DNA of 64,000 bases from Hyperoodon ampullatus (Eukaryota > Chordata > Mammalia > Artiodactyla > Ziphiidae). The stretch spans positions 124,001-188,000 of the forward strand of contig CATKHW010000549.1 of NCBI GenBank assembly GCA_949752795.1, read 5' to 3'. Made by a program: the position numbers and the translations under genes. This document shows positions 8,690-22,599 of the stretch, in pieces. Every line of letters begins with the position of its first letter. The stretch's first letter is position 1. A model generated the notes under the pieces. That model searched no databases. It was not told where the DNA came from and worked only from the letters and a program-made list of their open reading frames with translations.

Positions 8690-10428
8690 GGAAAACTGAA
8701 AATCAATAAGACAGAGCCACCCCAAAATTTAGGGCTGCACTGCATACAAGGACCTCAACTTGGATACACCTTAAGTATCCCAGAAAATATAAACATGGTT
8801 CAAAAAATTGTGGTACTTACGTACGATGGAATATCCCTCAGCCATGAAATCAATGTCATAAGACCAGTAGCAGCAAAATGGGTGGATTCAGGTACGATGA
8901 TTCTAAGTGAAATAAGTCACACAGAAAAAGAAACTTATCATAAGATATCACTTATGAAGATCCTGTAAACATGGCTACACTTGAACTGAGTTAGGAAAGA
9001 GAACAGTGTCTCACATTTAGAAAACACTCTTATACCTGCTTAAGGGGGAAGGAGAGGTGGGGTGATGCATAAAACCAGAGTTTGATATAAGCACAGGTAC
9101 CGTTCCAAAAACCAACTATGGAATAGACAAGACCTACACCGTCCTCAGCGAAAGGGACTCAAAACCCCATATTTCCCGCAGAGGAAAATATCTGACTAGT
9201 AAGAATCTTAAAACCTATGTATTGATATGTCTCCGTAAGGGAATCAAGTGTGTCTAGACTGGCATAAACATGGGAGCGAGAATCAGCTCAAACCCACTAT
9301 AAAAAGGAATTTCAAAAACAAAACAAAAAAACTGGGAAATTCTTTACAATTCCTTCAGGGTCTCTGATGAAATCTGGAATGACCCTATCTACAACGACAG
9401 CTGGATGTGGCATAAGGAGGGACACTTGGGACTGAGACGATTGGTGAGATTGGGTGAGCAAATGCAGACCCTTTAAAGCAATAATGCATGGCACCCATTC
9501 CATGGGTCCGAACTCTCCAGGTTGAAGGGAATATTACTACAGCTATAACATTTGCAGGAAACCTAGAGAACGGACACACTGTGAATACGAAAGGTTTCTA
9601 AAACTCAACGCATAGTACCTCTCCTGGTGCTCCGGTTTGACTTTCCGTCTGCTTTACTATCAACCTCCCAACTTGGAGAGACAGCCCCTTTAACCTCTTG
9701 GTTCGCACAGGTTGCCAATTTGGCAGAGGATGGAAGGGAAGAGGGAGAACCAATGAGAGAGTAGCTGTTAGGCATTTGGACGGGCACATATCACTGTAAT
9801 TTCCCGGCAGGAAGAAGAATTAACCAAATTCTCAGCCACCCACCGGGAACCAGTATAGGTCCTGAACCAAAATTTTGGACTTGCGGTCAGCTCACCAAAA
9901 ACGAGTTGAAAAATGGAGCTCAGGGGCACAGCAATTCACAAACTGGCCGAGTAATAAAGGACAACTATCGTCCAAAAATCTGTTGAGGTAAGGCAATGAG
10001 GCGGACGTGAAAGCGAGGCAGAATAGCAGGAAACAGATTTCAAGAGGTACGTTGGAATCGCCTTTAAAGCACAGGAAGAGGGGCACAACTTCGACAATGA
10101 TGCACTTGGCCAAAAAGGGCGTATGCGTTTTCTCCTGAATATATTCAGGAGAAAACGCATACGCCTTTTTTGGCCAAGCAAGCAAGCGGGCAATGCAAAT
10201 CTGCACTACAAAGAAGTATCACTTCCCACCGGTCAAAGGGGACATCCACAAAATGTGTAAGAACAAGAAAGGCAAGACAGGCCCTGGAGAACAGGGAGCC
10301 TTGTTATGCTGATGGGCGGGATGTAAATTGCCAACTGCCTCTCTGGAGGAGTGCATTCTGTTCCCTACAACAAGTAAAGAACAGAGCTACAGAGCCAAGG
10401 GCACTACCAGTGTAGGGAATATACCTTG
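8690..10428 (+). repeat. Satellite monomer 6 (1739 bp)
   Basis: Palindrome at 10105-10178, with one mismatch at 10166. Markers: gggagcgag, tttgcagg, agtacctctcc, gaggatggaag and gaggtaaggcaatgagg at 9984. The last creates a stop that removes the + strand open frame seen in other copies. Confidence 0.95.
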
Positions 10429-12167
10429 GGAAAACTGAAAATCAATAAGACAGAGCCACCCCAAAATTTAGGGCTGCACTGCATACAAGGATCTCAACTT
10501 GGATACACCTTAAGTATCCCAGAAAATATAAACATGGTTCAAAAAATTGTGGTACTTACGTACGATGGAATATCCCTCAGCCATGAAATCAATGTCATAA
10601 GACCAGTAGCAGCAAAATGGGTGGATTCAGGTACGATGATTCTAAGTGAAATAAGTCACACAGAAAAAGAAACTTATCATAAGATATCACTTATGAAGAT
10701 CCTGTAAACATGGCTACACTTGAACTGAGTTAGGAAAGAGAACAGTGTCTCACATTTAGAAAACACTCTTATACCTGCTTAAGGGGGAAGGAGAGGTGGG
10801 GTGATGCATAAAACCAGAGTTTGATATAAGCACAGGTACCGTTCCAAAAACCAACTATGGAATAGACAAGACCTACACCGTCCTCAGCGAAAGGGACTCA
10901 AAACCCCATATTTCCCGCAGAGGAAAATATCTGACTAGTAAGAATCTTAAAACCTATGTATTGATATGTCTCCATAAGGGAATCAAGTGTGTCTAGACTG
11001 GCATAAACATGGCAGCGAGAATCAGCTCAAACCCACTATAAAAAGGAATTTCAAAAACAAAACAAAAAAACTGGGAAATTCTTTACAATTCCTTCAGGGT
11101 CTCTGATGAAAGCTGGAATGACCCTATCTACAACGACAGCTGGATGTGGCATAAGGAGGGACACTTGGGACTGAGACAATTGGTGAGATTGGGTGAGCAA
11201 ATGCAGACCCTTTAAAGCAATAATGCATGGCACCCATTCCATGGGTCCGAACTCTCCAGGTTGAAGGGAATATTACTACAGCTATAACATGTGCGGGAAA
11301 CCTAGGGAACGGACACACTGTGAATACGAAAGGTTTCTAAAACTCAACGAATAATCCCACTCCTGGTGCTCCGGTTTGACTTTCCGTCTGCTTTAGTATC
11401 AACCTCCCAACTTGGAGAGACAGCCCCTTTAACCTCTTGGTTCGCACAGGTTGCCAATTTGGCAGAGGATGAAAGGGAAGAGGGAGAACCAATGAGAGAG
11501 TAGCTGTTAGGCATTTGGACGGGCACATATCACTGTAATTTCCCGGCAGGAAGAAGAATTAACCAAATTCTCAGCCACCCACCGGGAACCAGTATAGGTC
11601 CTGAGCCAAAATTTTGGACTTGAGGTCAGCTCACCAAAAACGAGTTGAAAAATGGAGCTCAGGGGCACAGCAATTCACAAACTGGCCGAATAATAAAGGA
11701 CAACTATCATCCAAAATTCTGTTGAGGGAAGCCAACGAGGCGGACTTGAAAGCGAGGCAGAATAGCAGGAAACAGATTTCAAGAGGTACGTTGGAATCGC
11801 CTTTAAAGCACAGGAAGAGGGGCACAACTTCGACAATGATGCACTTGGCCAAAAAGGGCGTATGCGTTTTCTCCTGAATATATTCAGGAGAAAACGCATA
11901 CGCCCTTTTTGGCCAAGCAAGCAAGCGGGCAATGCAAATCTGCACTACAAAGAAGTATCACTTCCCACCGGTCAAAAGGGACATCCACAAAATGTGTAAG
12001 AACAAGAAAGGCAAGACAGGCCCTGGAGAACAGGGAGCCTTGTTATGCTGATGGGCGGGATGTAAATTGCCAACTGCCTCTCTGGAGGAGTGCATTCTGT
12101 TCCCTACAACAAGTAAAGAACAGAGCTACAGAGCCAAGGGCACTACCAGTCTAGGGAATATACCTTG
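10429..12167 (+). repeat. Satellite monomer 7 (1739 bp)
   Basis: Palindrome at 11844-11917, perfect. It shares ctccataagg, gacaattgg, aataatcccactcc and gctttagtatc with monomer 5. Private changes: cttgaggtcagc at 11620, ccgaataataa at 11687 and aaaattctg at 11713. Confidence 0.95.
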
Positions 12168-13904
12168 GGAAAACTGAAAATCAATAAGACAGAGCCACCC
12201 CAAAATTTAGGGCTGCACTGCATACAAGGACCTCAACTTGGATACACCTTAAGTATCCCAGAAAATATAAACATGGTTCAAAAAATTGTGGTACTTACGT
12301 AGGATGGAATATCCCTCAGCCATGAAATCAATGTCATAAGACCAGTAGCAGCAAAATGGGTGGATTCAGGTACGATGATTCTAAGTGAAATAAGTCACAC
12401 AGAAAAAGAAACTTATCATAAGATATCACTTATGAAGATCCTGTAAACATGGCTACACTTGAACTGAGTTAGGAAAGAGAACAGTGTCTCACATTTAGAA
12501 AACACTCTTATACCTGCTTAAGGGGGAAGGAGAGGTGGGGTGATGAATAAAACCAGAGTTTGATATAAGCACAGGTACCGTTCCAAAAACCAACTATGGA
12601 ATAGACAAGACCTACACCGTCCTCAATGAAAGGGACTCAAAAACCCATATTTCCCGCAGAGGAAAATATCTGACTAGTAAGAATCTTAAAACCTATGTAT
12701 TGATATGTCTCCGTAAGGGAATCAAGTGTGTCTAGACTGGCATAAACATGGGAGCGAGAATCAGCTCAAACCCACTATAAAATGGAATTTCAAAAACAAA
12801 ACAAAAAATCTGGGAAATTCTTTACAATTCCTTCAGGGTCTCTGATGAAATCTGGAATGACCCTATCTACAACGACAGCTGGATGTGGCATAATGAGGGA
12901 CACTTGGGACTGAGACGATTGGTGAGATTGGGTGAGCAAATACAGACCCTTTAAAGCAATAATGCATGGCACCCATTCGATGGGTCCGAACTCTCCAGGT
13001 TGAAGGGAATATTACTACAGCTATAACATGTGCAGGAAACCTAGAGAACGGACACACTGTGAATACGAAAGGTTTCTAAAACTCAACGCATAGTCCCTCT
13101 CCTGGTGCTCCGGTTTGACTTTCCGTCTGCTTTACTATCAACCTCCCAACTTGGAGAGACAGCCCCTTTAACCTCTTGGTTCGCACAGGTTGCCAATTTG
13201 GCAGAGGATGAAAGGGAAGAGGGAGAACCAATGAGAGAGTAGCTGTTAGGCATTTGGACGGGCACATATCACTGTAATTTCCCGGCAGGAAGAAGTATTA
13301 ACCAAATTCTCAGCCACCCACCGGGAACCAGTATAGGTCCTGAACCAAAATTTTGGACTTGCGGTCAGCTCACCAAAAACGAGTTGAAAAATGGAGCTCA
13401 GGGGCACAGCAATTCACAAACTGGCTGAGTAATAAAGGACAACTATCGTCCAAAAATCTGTTGAGGGAAGGCAACGAGGCGGACTTGAAAGCGAGGCAGA
13501 ATAGCAGGAAACAGATTTCAAGAGGTACGTTGGAATCGCCTTTAAAGCACAGGAAGAGGGGCACAACTTCGACAATGATGCACTTGGCCAAAAAGGGCGT
13601 ATGCGTTTTCTCCTGAATATATTCAGGAGAAAACGCATACGCCCTTTTTGGCCAAGCAAGCAAGCGGAAGCGGGCAATGCAAATCTGCACTACAAAGAAG
13701 TATCACTTCCCACCGGTCAAAAGGGACATCCACAAAATGTGTAAGAACAAGAAAGGCAAGACAGGCCCTGGAGAACTGGGAGCCTTGTTATGCTGATGGG
13801 CGGGATGTAAATTGCCAACTGCCTCTCTGGAGGAGTGCATTCTGTTCCCTAAAACAAGTAAAGAACAGAGCCAAGGGCACTACCAGTCTAGGGAATATAC
13901 CTTG
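12168..13904 (+). repeat. Satellite monomer 8 (1737 bp)
   Basis: Carries both the 8-bp ctacagag loss near 13870 and a 6-bp duplication at 13662-13673. Palindrome at 13583-13656, perfect. Other changes: gtaggatgg (stop in the L1 frame), gatgaataaaacc, ataatgaggg, attcgatgg and agaagtattaacc. It is the partner of monomer 3 in the 8.69-kb repeat. Confidence 0.95.
13662..13673 (+). repeat. Tandem duplication of aagcgg
   Basis: The sequence reads aagcggaagcgg where all other copies have one aagcgg, directly after the palindrome. It occurs only in this monomer and is probably replication slippage. Confidence 0.9.
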
Positions 13905-15643
13905 GGAAAACTGAAAATCAATAAGACAGAGCCACCCCAAAATTTAGGGCTGCACTGAATACAAGGATCTCAACTTGGATACACCTTAAGTGTCCCAGAA
14001 AATATAAACATGGTTCAAAAAATTGTGGTACTTACGTACGATGGAATATCCCTCAGCCATGAAATCAATGTCATAAGACCAGTAGCAGCAAAATGGGTGG
14101 ATTCAGGTACGATGATTCTAAGTGAAATAAGTCACACAGAAAAAGAAACTTATCATAAGATATCACTTATGAAGATCCTGTAAACATGGCTACACTTGAA
14201 CTGAGTTAGGAAAGAGAACAGTGTCTCACATTTAGAAAACACTCTTATACCTGCTTAAGGGGGAAGGAGAGGTGGGGTGATGCATAAAACCAGAGTTTGA
14301 TATAAGCACAGGTACCGTTCCAAAAACCAACTATGGAATAGACAAGACCTACACCGTCCTCAGTGAAAGGGACTCAAAACCCCATATTTCCCGCAGAGGA
14401 AAATATCTGACTAGTAAGAATCTTAAAACCTATGTATTGATATGTCTCCGTAAGGGAATCAAGTGTGTCTAGACTGGCATAAACATGGCAGCGAGAATCA
14501 GCTCAAACCCACTATAAAAAGGAATTTCAAAAACAAAACAAAAAAACTGGGGAATTCTTTACAATTCCTTCAGGGTCTCTGATGAAAGCTGCAATGACCC
14601 TATCTACAACGACAGCTGGATGTGGCATAAGGAGGGACACTTGGGACTGAGACGATTGGTGAGATTGGGTGAGCAAATGCAGACCCTTTAAAGCAATAAT
14701 GCATGGCACCCATTCCATGGGTCCGAACTCTCCAGGTTGAAGGGAATATTACTACAGCTATAACATGTGCGGGAAACCTAGAGAACGGACACACTGTGAA
14801 TATGAAAGTGTTCTAAAACTCAACGAATAAACCCTCTCCTGGTGCTCCGGATTGACTTTCCGGCTGCTTTACTATCAACCTCCCAACTTGGAGAGACAGC
14901 CCCTTTAACCTCTTGGTTCGCACAGGTTGCCAATTTGGCAGAGGATGAAAGGGAAGAGGGAGAACCAATGAGAGAGTAGCTGTTAGGCATTTGGACGGGC
15001 ACATATCACTGTAATTTCCCGGCAGGAAGAAGAATTAACCAAATTCTCAGCCACCCACCGGGAACCAGTATAGGTCCTGAACCAAAATTTTGGACTTGCG
15101 GTCAGCTCACCAAAAACGAGTTGAAAAATGGAGCTCAGGGGCACAGCAATTCACAAACTGGCCGAGTAATAAAGGACAACTATCGTCCAAAAATCTGTTG
15201 AGGGAAGGCAACGAGGCGGACTTGAAAGCGAGGCAGAATAGCAGGAAACAGATTTCAAGAGGTACGTTGGAATCGCCTTTAAAGCACAGGAAGAGGGGCA
15301 CAACTTCGACAATGATGCACTTGGCCAAAAAGGGCGTATGCGTTTTCTCCTGAATATATTCAGGAGAAAACGCATACGCCCTTTTTGGCCAAGCAAGCAA
15401 GCGGGCAATGCAAATCTGCACTACAAAGAAGTATCACTTCCCACCGGTCAAAAGGGACATCCACAAAATGTGTAAGAACAAGAAAAACAAGGCAGGCCCT
15501 GGAGAACAGGGAGCCTTGTTATGCTGATGGGCGGGATGTAAATTGCCAACTGCCTCTCTGGAGGAGTGCATTCTGTTCCCTACAACAAGTAAAGAACAGA
15601 GCTACAGAGCCAAGGGCACTACCAGTCTAGGGAATATACCTTG
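13905..15643 (+). repeat. Satellite monomer 9 (1739 bp)
   Basis: Palindrome at 15320-15393, perfect. Nearly the same as monomer 4. Differences seen: aagtgtccc at 13989, ggggaattc at 14549 and gctacagagcc near 15600 in place of gatacagagcc. Confidence 0.95.
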
Positions 15644-17382
15644 GGAAAACTGAAAATCAATAAGACAGAGCCACCCCAAAATTTAGGGCTGCACTGCATA
15701 CAAGGACCTCAACTTGGATACACCTTAAGTATCCCAGAAAATATAAACATGTTTCAAAAAATTGTGGTACATACGTAGGATGGAATATCCCTCAGCCAGG
15801 AAATCAATGTCATAAGACCAGTAGTAGCAAAATGGGTGGATTCAGGTACGATGATTCTAAGTGAAATAAGTCACACAGAAAAAGAAACTTATCATAAGAT
15901 ATCACTTATGAAGATCCTGTAAACATGGCTACACTTGAACTGAGTTAGGAAAGAGAACAGTGTCTCACATTTAGAAAACACTCTTATACCTGCTTAAGGG
16001 GGAAGGAGAGGTGGGGTGATGCATAAAACCAGAGTTTGATATAAGCACAGGTACCGTTCCAAAAAGCAACTATGGAATAGACAAGACCTACACCGTCCTC
16101 AGTGAAAGGGACTCAAAACCCCATATTTCCCGCAGAGGAAAGTATCTGACTAGTAAGAATCTTAAAACCTATGTATTGATATGTCTCCGTAAGGGAATCA
16201 AGTGTGTCTAGACTGGCATAAACATGGCAGCGATAATCAGCTCAAACCCACTATAAAAAGGAATTTCAAAAACAAAAGAAAAAAACTGGGAAATTCTTTA
16301 CAATTCCTTCAGGGTCTCTGATGAAAGCTGGAATGACCCTATCTACAATGACAGCTGGATGTGGCATAAGGAGGGACACTTGGGACTGAGATGATTGGTG
16401 AGATTGGGTGAGCAAATGCAGACCCTTTAAAGCAATAATGCATGGCACCCATTCCATGGGTCCGAACTCTCCAGGTTGAAGGGAATATTACTACAGCTAT
16501 AACATGTGCGGGAAACCTAGAGAACGGACACACTGTGAATACGAAAGGTTTCTAAAACTCAACGCATAGTCCCTCTCCTGGTGCTCCGGTTTGACTTTCC
16601 GTCTGCTTTACTATCAACCTCCCAACTTGGAGAGACAGCCCCTTTAACCTCTTGGTTCGCACAGGTTGCCAATTTGGCAGAGGATGAAAGGGAAGAGGGA
16701 GAACCAATGAGAGAGTAGCTGTTAGGCATTTGGACGGGCACATATCACTGTAATTTCCCGGCAGGAAGAAGAATTAACCAAATTCTCAGCCACCCACCGG
16801 GAACCAGTATAGGTCCTGAACCAAAATTTTGGACTTGCGGTCAGCTCACCAAAAACGAGTTGAAAAATGGAGCTCAGGGGCACAGCAATTCACAAACTGG
16901 CCGAGTAATAAAGGACAACTATCGTCCAAAAATCTGTTGAGGGAAGGCAACGAGGCAGACTTGAAAGCGAGGCAGGATAGCAGGAAACAGATTTCAAGAG
17001 GTACGTTGGAATCGCCTTTAAAGCACAGGAAGAGGGGCACAACTTCGACAATGATGCACTTGGCCAAAAAGGGCGTATGCGTTTTCTCCTGAATATATTC
17101 AGGAGAAAACGCATACGCCCTTTTTGGCCAAGCAAGCAAGCGGGCAATGCAAATCTGCACTACAAAGAAGTATCACTTCCCACCGGTCAAAAGGGACATC
17201 CACAAAATGTGTAAGAACAAGAAAGGCAAGACAGGCCCTGGAGAACAGGGAGCCTTGTTATGCTGATGGGCGGGATGTAAATTGCCAACTGCCTCTCTGG
17301 AGGAGTGCATTCTGTTCCCTACAACAAGTAAAGAACAGAGCTACAGAGCCAAGGGCACTACCAGTCTAGGGAATATACCTTG
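15644..17382 (+). repeat. Satellite monomer 10 (1739 bp)
   Basis: Palindrome at 17059-17132, perfect. Markers: acatgtttc, acatacgtagg (stop in the L1 frame), agtagtagc, aaaaagcaac at 16064, gataatcagc at 16232, aaaagaaaa, gagatgattgg and gcaggatag. Most recur in the monomer at 27815. Confidence 0.95.
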
Positions 17383-19121
17383 GGAAAACTGAAAATCAAT
17401 AAGACAGAGCCACCCCAAAATTTAGGGCTGCACTGCATACAAGGACCTCAACTTGGATACACCTTAAGTATCCCAGAAAATATAAACATGGTTCAAAAAA
17501 TTGTGGTACTTACGTACGATGGAATATCCCTCAGCCATGAAATCAATGTCATAAGACCAGTAGCAGCAAAATGGGTGGATTCAGGTACGATGATTCTAAG
17601 TGAAATAAGTCACACAGAAAAAGAAACTTATCATAAGATATCACTTATGAAGATCCTGTAAACATGGCTACACTTGAACTGAGTTAGGAAAGAGAACAGT
17701 GTCTCACATTTAGAAAACACTCTTATACCTGCTTAAGGGGGAAGGAGAGGTGGGGTGATGCATAAAACCAGAGTTTGATATAAGCACAGGTACCGTTCCA
17801 AAAACCAACTATGGAATAGACAAGACCTACACCGTCCTCAGTGAAAGGGACTCAAAACCCCATATTTCCCGCAGAGGAAAATATCTGACTAGTAAGAATC
17901 TTAAAACCTATGTATAGATATGTCTCCGTAAGGGAATCAAGTGTGTCTAGACTGGCATAAACATGGCAGCGAGAATCAGCTCAAACCCACTATAAAAAGG
18001 AATTTCAAAAACAAAACAAAAAAACTGGGAAATTCTTTACAATTCCTTCAGGGTCTCTGATGAAAGCTGGAATGACCCTATCTACAATGACAGCTGGATG
18101 TGGCATAAGGAGGGACACTTGGGACTGAGGCAATTGGTGAGATTGGGTGAGCAAATGCACACCCTTTAAAGCAATAATGCATGGCACCCATTCCATGGGT
18201 CCGAACTCTCCAGGTTGAAGGGAATATTACTACAGCTATAACATGTGCGGGAAACCTAGAGAACGGACACACTGTGAATACGAAAGGTTTCTAAAACTCA
18301 ACGAATAGTCCCTCTCCTGGTGCTCCGGTTTGACTTTCCGTCTGCTTTACTATCAACCTCCCAACTTGGAGAGACAGCCCCTTTAAGCTCTTGGTTCGCA
18401 CAGGTTGCCAATTTGGCAGAGGATGAAAGGGAAGAGGGAGAACCAATGAGAGAGTAGCTGTTATGCATTTGGACGGGCACATATCACTGTAATTTCCTGG
18501 CAGGAAGAAGAATTAACCAAATTCTCAGCCACCCACCGGGAACCAGTATAGGTCCTGAGCCAAAATTTTGGACTTGCGGTCAGCTCTCCAAAAACGAGTT
18601 GAAAAATGGAGCTCAGGGACACAGCAATTCACAAACTGGCCGAGTAATAAAGGACACCTATCGTCCAAAAATCTGTTGACGGAAGGCAACGAGGCGGACT
18701 TGAAAGCGAGGCAGAATAGCAGGAAACAGATTTCAAGAGGTACGTTGGAATCGCCTTTAAAGCACAGGAAGAGGGGCACAACTTCGACAATGATGCACTT
18801 GGCCAAAAAGGGCGTATGCGTTTTCTCCTGAATATATTCAGGAGAAAACGCATACGCCCTTTTTGGCCAAGCAAGCAAGCGGGCAATGCAAATCTGCACT
18901 ACAAAGAAGTATCACTTCCCACCGGTCAAAAGGGACATCCACAAAATGTGTAAGAACCAGAAAGGCAAGACAGGCCCTGGAGAACAGGGAGCCTTGTTAT
19001 GCTGATGGGCGGGATGTAAATTGCCAACTGCCTCTCTGGAGGAGTGCATTCTGTTCCCTAAAACAAGTAAAGAACAGAGCTACAGAGCCAAGGGCACTAC
19101 CAGTCTAGGGAATATACCTTG
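17383..19121 (+). repeat. Satellite monomer 11 (1739 bp)
   Basis: Palindrome at 18798-18871, perfect. Markers: gtatagatatg at 17911, gcacaccc at 18156, tttaagctc, ttatgcatttgg, ttcctggc, cagctctcc, ggacacctatcg, gttgacgg and gaaccag. The set recurs in the monomer at 29554. Confidence 0.95.
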
Positions 19122-20860
19122 GGAAAACTGAAAATCAATAAGACAGAGCCACCCCAAAATTTAGGGCTGCACTGCATACAAGGACCTCAACTTGGATACA
19201 CCTTAAGTATCCCAGAAAATATAAACATGGTTCAAAAAATTGTGGTACTTACGTACGATGGAATATCCCTCAGCCATGAAATCAATGTCATAAGACCAGT
19301 AGCAGCAAAATGGGTGGATTCAGGTACGATGATTCTAAGTGAAATAAGTCACACAGAAAAAGAAACTTATCATAAGATATCACTTATGAAGATCCTGTAA
19401 ACATGGCTACACTTGAACTGAGTTAGGAAAGAGAACAGTGTCTCACATTTAGAAAACACTCTTATACCTGCTTAAGGGGGAAGGAGAGGTGGGGTGATGC
19501 ATAAAACCAGAGTTTGATATAAGCACAGGTACCGTTCCAAAAACCAACTATGGAATAGACAAGACCTACACCGTCCTCAGTGAAAGGGACTCAAAACCCC
19601 ATATTTCCCGCAGAGGAAAATATCTGACTAGTAAGAATCTTAAAACCTATGTATAGATATGTCTCCGTAAGGGAATCAAGTGTGTCTAGACTGGCATAAA
19701 CATGGCAGCGAGAATCAGCTCAAACCCACTATAAAAAGGAATTTCAAAAACAAAACAAAAAAACTGGGAAATTCTTTACAATTCCTTCAGGGTCTCTGAT
19801 GAAAGCTGGAATGACCCTATCTACAACGACAGCTGGATGTGGCATAAGGAGGGACACTTGGGACTGAGACGATTGGTGAGATTGGGTGAGCAAATGCAGA
19901 CCCTTTAAAGCAATAATGCATGGCACCCATTCCATGGGTCCGAACTCTCCAGGTTGAAGGGAATATTACTACAGCTATAACATGTGCGGGAAACCTAGAG
20001 AACGGACACACTGTGAATATGAAAGTGTTCTAAAACGCAACGAATAAACCCTCTCCTGGTGCTCCGGATTGACTTTCCGGCTGCTTTACTATCAACCTCC
20101 CAACTTGGAGAGACAGCCCCTTTAACCTCTTGGTTCGCACAGGTTGCCAATTTGGCAGAGGATGAAAGGGAAGAGGGAGAACCAATGAGAGAGTAGCTGT
20201 TAGGCATTTGGACGGGCACATATCACTGTAATTTCCCGGCAGGAAGAAGAATTAACCAAATTCTCAGCCACCCACCGGGAACCAGTATAGGTCCTGAACC
20301 AAAATTTTGGACTTGCGGTCAGCTCACCAAAAACGAGTTGAAAAATGGAGCTCAGGGGCACAGCAATTCACAAACTGGCCGAGTAATAAAGGACAACTAT
20401 CGTCCAAAAATCTGTTGAGGGAAGGCAACGAGGCGGACTTGAAAGCGAGGCAGAATAGCAGGAAACAGATTTCAAGAGGTACGTTGGAATCGCCTTTAAA
20501 GCACAGGAAGAGGGGCACAACTTCGACAATGAGGCACTTGGCCAAAAAGGGCGTATGCGTTTTCTCCTGAATATATTCAGGAGAAAACGCATACGCCCTT
20601 TTTGGCCAAGCAAGCAAGCGGGCAATGCAAATCTGCACTACAAAGAAGTATCACTTCCCACCGGTCAAAAGGGACATCCACAAAATGTGTAAGAACAAGA
20701 AAGGCAAGACAGGCCCTGGAGAACAGGGAGCCTTGTTATGCTGATGGGCGGGATGTAAATTGCCAACTGCCTCTCTGGAGGAGTGCATTCTGTTCCCTAC
20801 AACAAGTAAAGAACAGAGCTACAGAGCCAAGGGCACTACCAGTCTACGGAATATACCTTG
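19122..20860 (+). repeat. Satellite monomer 12 (1739 bp)
   Basis: Palindrome at 20537-20610, perfect. Markers: gtatag, gtgttctaaaacgcaac at 20025, ggattgactttccggc, gaggcactt at 20531 and tctacggaa at 20844. Practically identical to monomer 14. Confidence 0.95.
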
Positions 20861-22599
20861 GGAAAACTGAAAATCAATAAGACAGAGCCACCCCAAAATT
20901 TAGGGCTGCACTGCATACAAGGACCTCAACTTGGATACACCTTAAGTATCCCAGAAAATATAAACATGGTTCAAAAAATTGTGGTACATACGTACGATGG
21001 AATATCCCTCAGCCATGAAATCAATGTCATAAGACCAGTAGCAGCAAAATCGGTGGATTCAGGTACGATGATTCTAAGTGAAATAAGTCACACAGAAAAA
21101 GAAACTTATCATAAGATATCACTTATGAAGATCCTGTAAACATGGCTACACTTGAACTGAGTTAGGAAACAGAACAGTGTCTCACATTTAGAAAACACTC
21201 TTATGCCTGCTTAAGGGGGAAGGAGAGGTGGGGTGATGCATAAAACCAGAGTTTGATATAAGCACAGGTACCGTTCCAAAAACCAACTATGGAATAGACA
21301 AGACCTACACCGTCCTCAGTGAAAGGGACTCAAAACCCCATATTTCCCGCAGAGGAAAATATCTGACTAGTAAGAATCTTAAAACCTATGTATAGATATG
21401 TCTCCGTAAGGGAATCAAGTGTGTCTAGACTGGCATAAACATGGCAGCGAGAATCAGCTCAAACCCACTATAAAAAGGAATTTCAAAAACAAAACAAAAA
21501 AACTGGGAAATTCTTTACAATTCCTTCAGGGTCTCTGATGAAAGCTGGAATGACCCTATCTACAATGACAGCTGGATGTGGCATAAGGAGGGACACTTGG
21601 GACTGAGACGATTGGTGAGATTGGGTGAGCAAATGCACACCCTTTAAAGCAATAATGCATGGCACCCATTCCATGGGTCCGAACTCTCCAGGTTGAAGGG
21701 AATATTACTACAGCTATAACATGTGCGGGAAACCTAGAGAACGGACACACTGTGAATACGAAAGGTTTCTAAAACTCAACGAATAGTCCCTCTCCTGGTG
21801 CTCCGGTTTGACTTTCCGTCTGCTTTACTATCAACCTCCCAACTTGGAGAGACAGCCCCTTTAAGCTCTTGGTTCACACAGGTTGCCAATTTGGCAGAGG
21901 ATGAAAGGGAAGAGGGAGAACCAATGAGAGAGTAGCTGTTAGGCATTTGGACGGGCACATATCACTGTAATTTCCTGGCAGGAAGAAGAATTAACCAAAT
22001 TCTCAGCCACCCACCGGGAACCAGTATAGGTCCTGAGCCAAAATTTTGGACTTGCGGTCAGCTCTCCAAAAACGAGGTGAAAAATGGAGCTCAGGGACAC
22101 AGCAATTCACAAACTGGCCGAGTAATAAAGGACACCTATCGTCCAAAAATCTGTTGAGGGAAGGCAACGAGGCGGACTTGAAAGCGAGGCAGAATAGCAG
22201 GAAACAGATTTCAAGAGGTACGTTGGAATCGCCTTTAAAGCACAGGAAGAGGGGCACAACTTCGACAATGATGTACTTGGCCAAAAAGGGCGTATGCGTT
22301 TTCTCCTGAATATATTCAGGAGAAAACGCATACGCCCTTTTTGGCCAAGCAAGCAAGCGGGCAATGCAAATCTGCACTACAAAGAAGTATCACTTCCCAC
22401 CGGTCAAAAGGGACATCCACAAAATGTGTAAGAACCAGAAAGGCAAGACAGGCCCTGGAGAACAGGGAGCCTTGTTATGCTGATGGGCGGGATGTAAATT
22501 GCCAACTGCCTCTCTGGAGGAGTGCATTCTGTTCCCTAAAACAAGTAAAGAACAGAGCTACAGAGCCAAGGGCACTACCAGTCTAGGGAATATACCTTG
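20861..22599 (+). repeat. Satellite monomer 13 (1739 bp)
   Basis: Palindrome at 22276-22349, perfect. Markers: acatacgtacg, aaatcggtgg at 21047, aaacagaac, atgcctgc, gcacaccc, ttcacacagg at 21872, gaggtgaaaa at 22074 and gatgtactt at 22269. Practically identical to monomer 15. Confidence 0.95.

Larger units (their letters stand above)
12168..15643 (+). repeat. Higher-order repeat A, copy 2 (monomers 8-9)
   Basis: The partner of 3480-6949, displaced by 8688-8694 bp, or five monomer lengths. It has since gained its own changes, including the aagcgg duplication at 13662. Confidence 0.8.
15644..19121 (+). repeat. Higher-order repeat B, copy 1 (monomers 10-11)
   Basis: Monomer 10 types (agtagtagc, aaaaagcaac, gataatcagc, aaaagaaaa) followed by monomer 11 types (gtatagatatg, gcacaccc, ttcctggc, cagctctcc, gttgacgg). 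The same order returns at 27815-31292. Confidence 0.85.
19122..22599 (+). repeat. Recent 3478-bp dimer, copy 1 (monomers 12-13)
   Basis: Two unlike monomers form a unit that is repeated directly downstream with almost no change. Shared rare variants include gtgttctaaaacgcaac, gaggcactt, tctacggaa, aaatcggtgg, ttcacacagg, gaggtgaaaa and gatgtactt. Confidence 0.92.
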
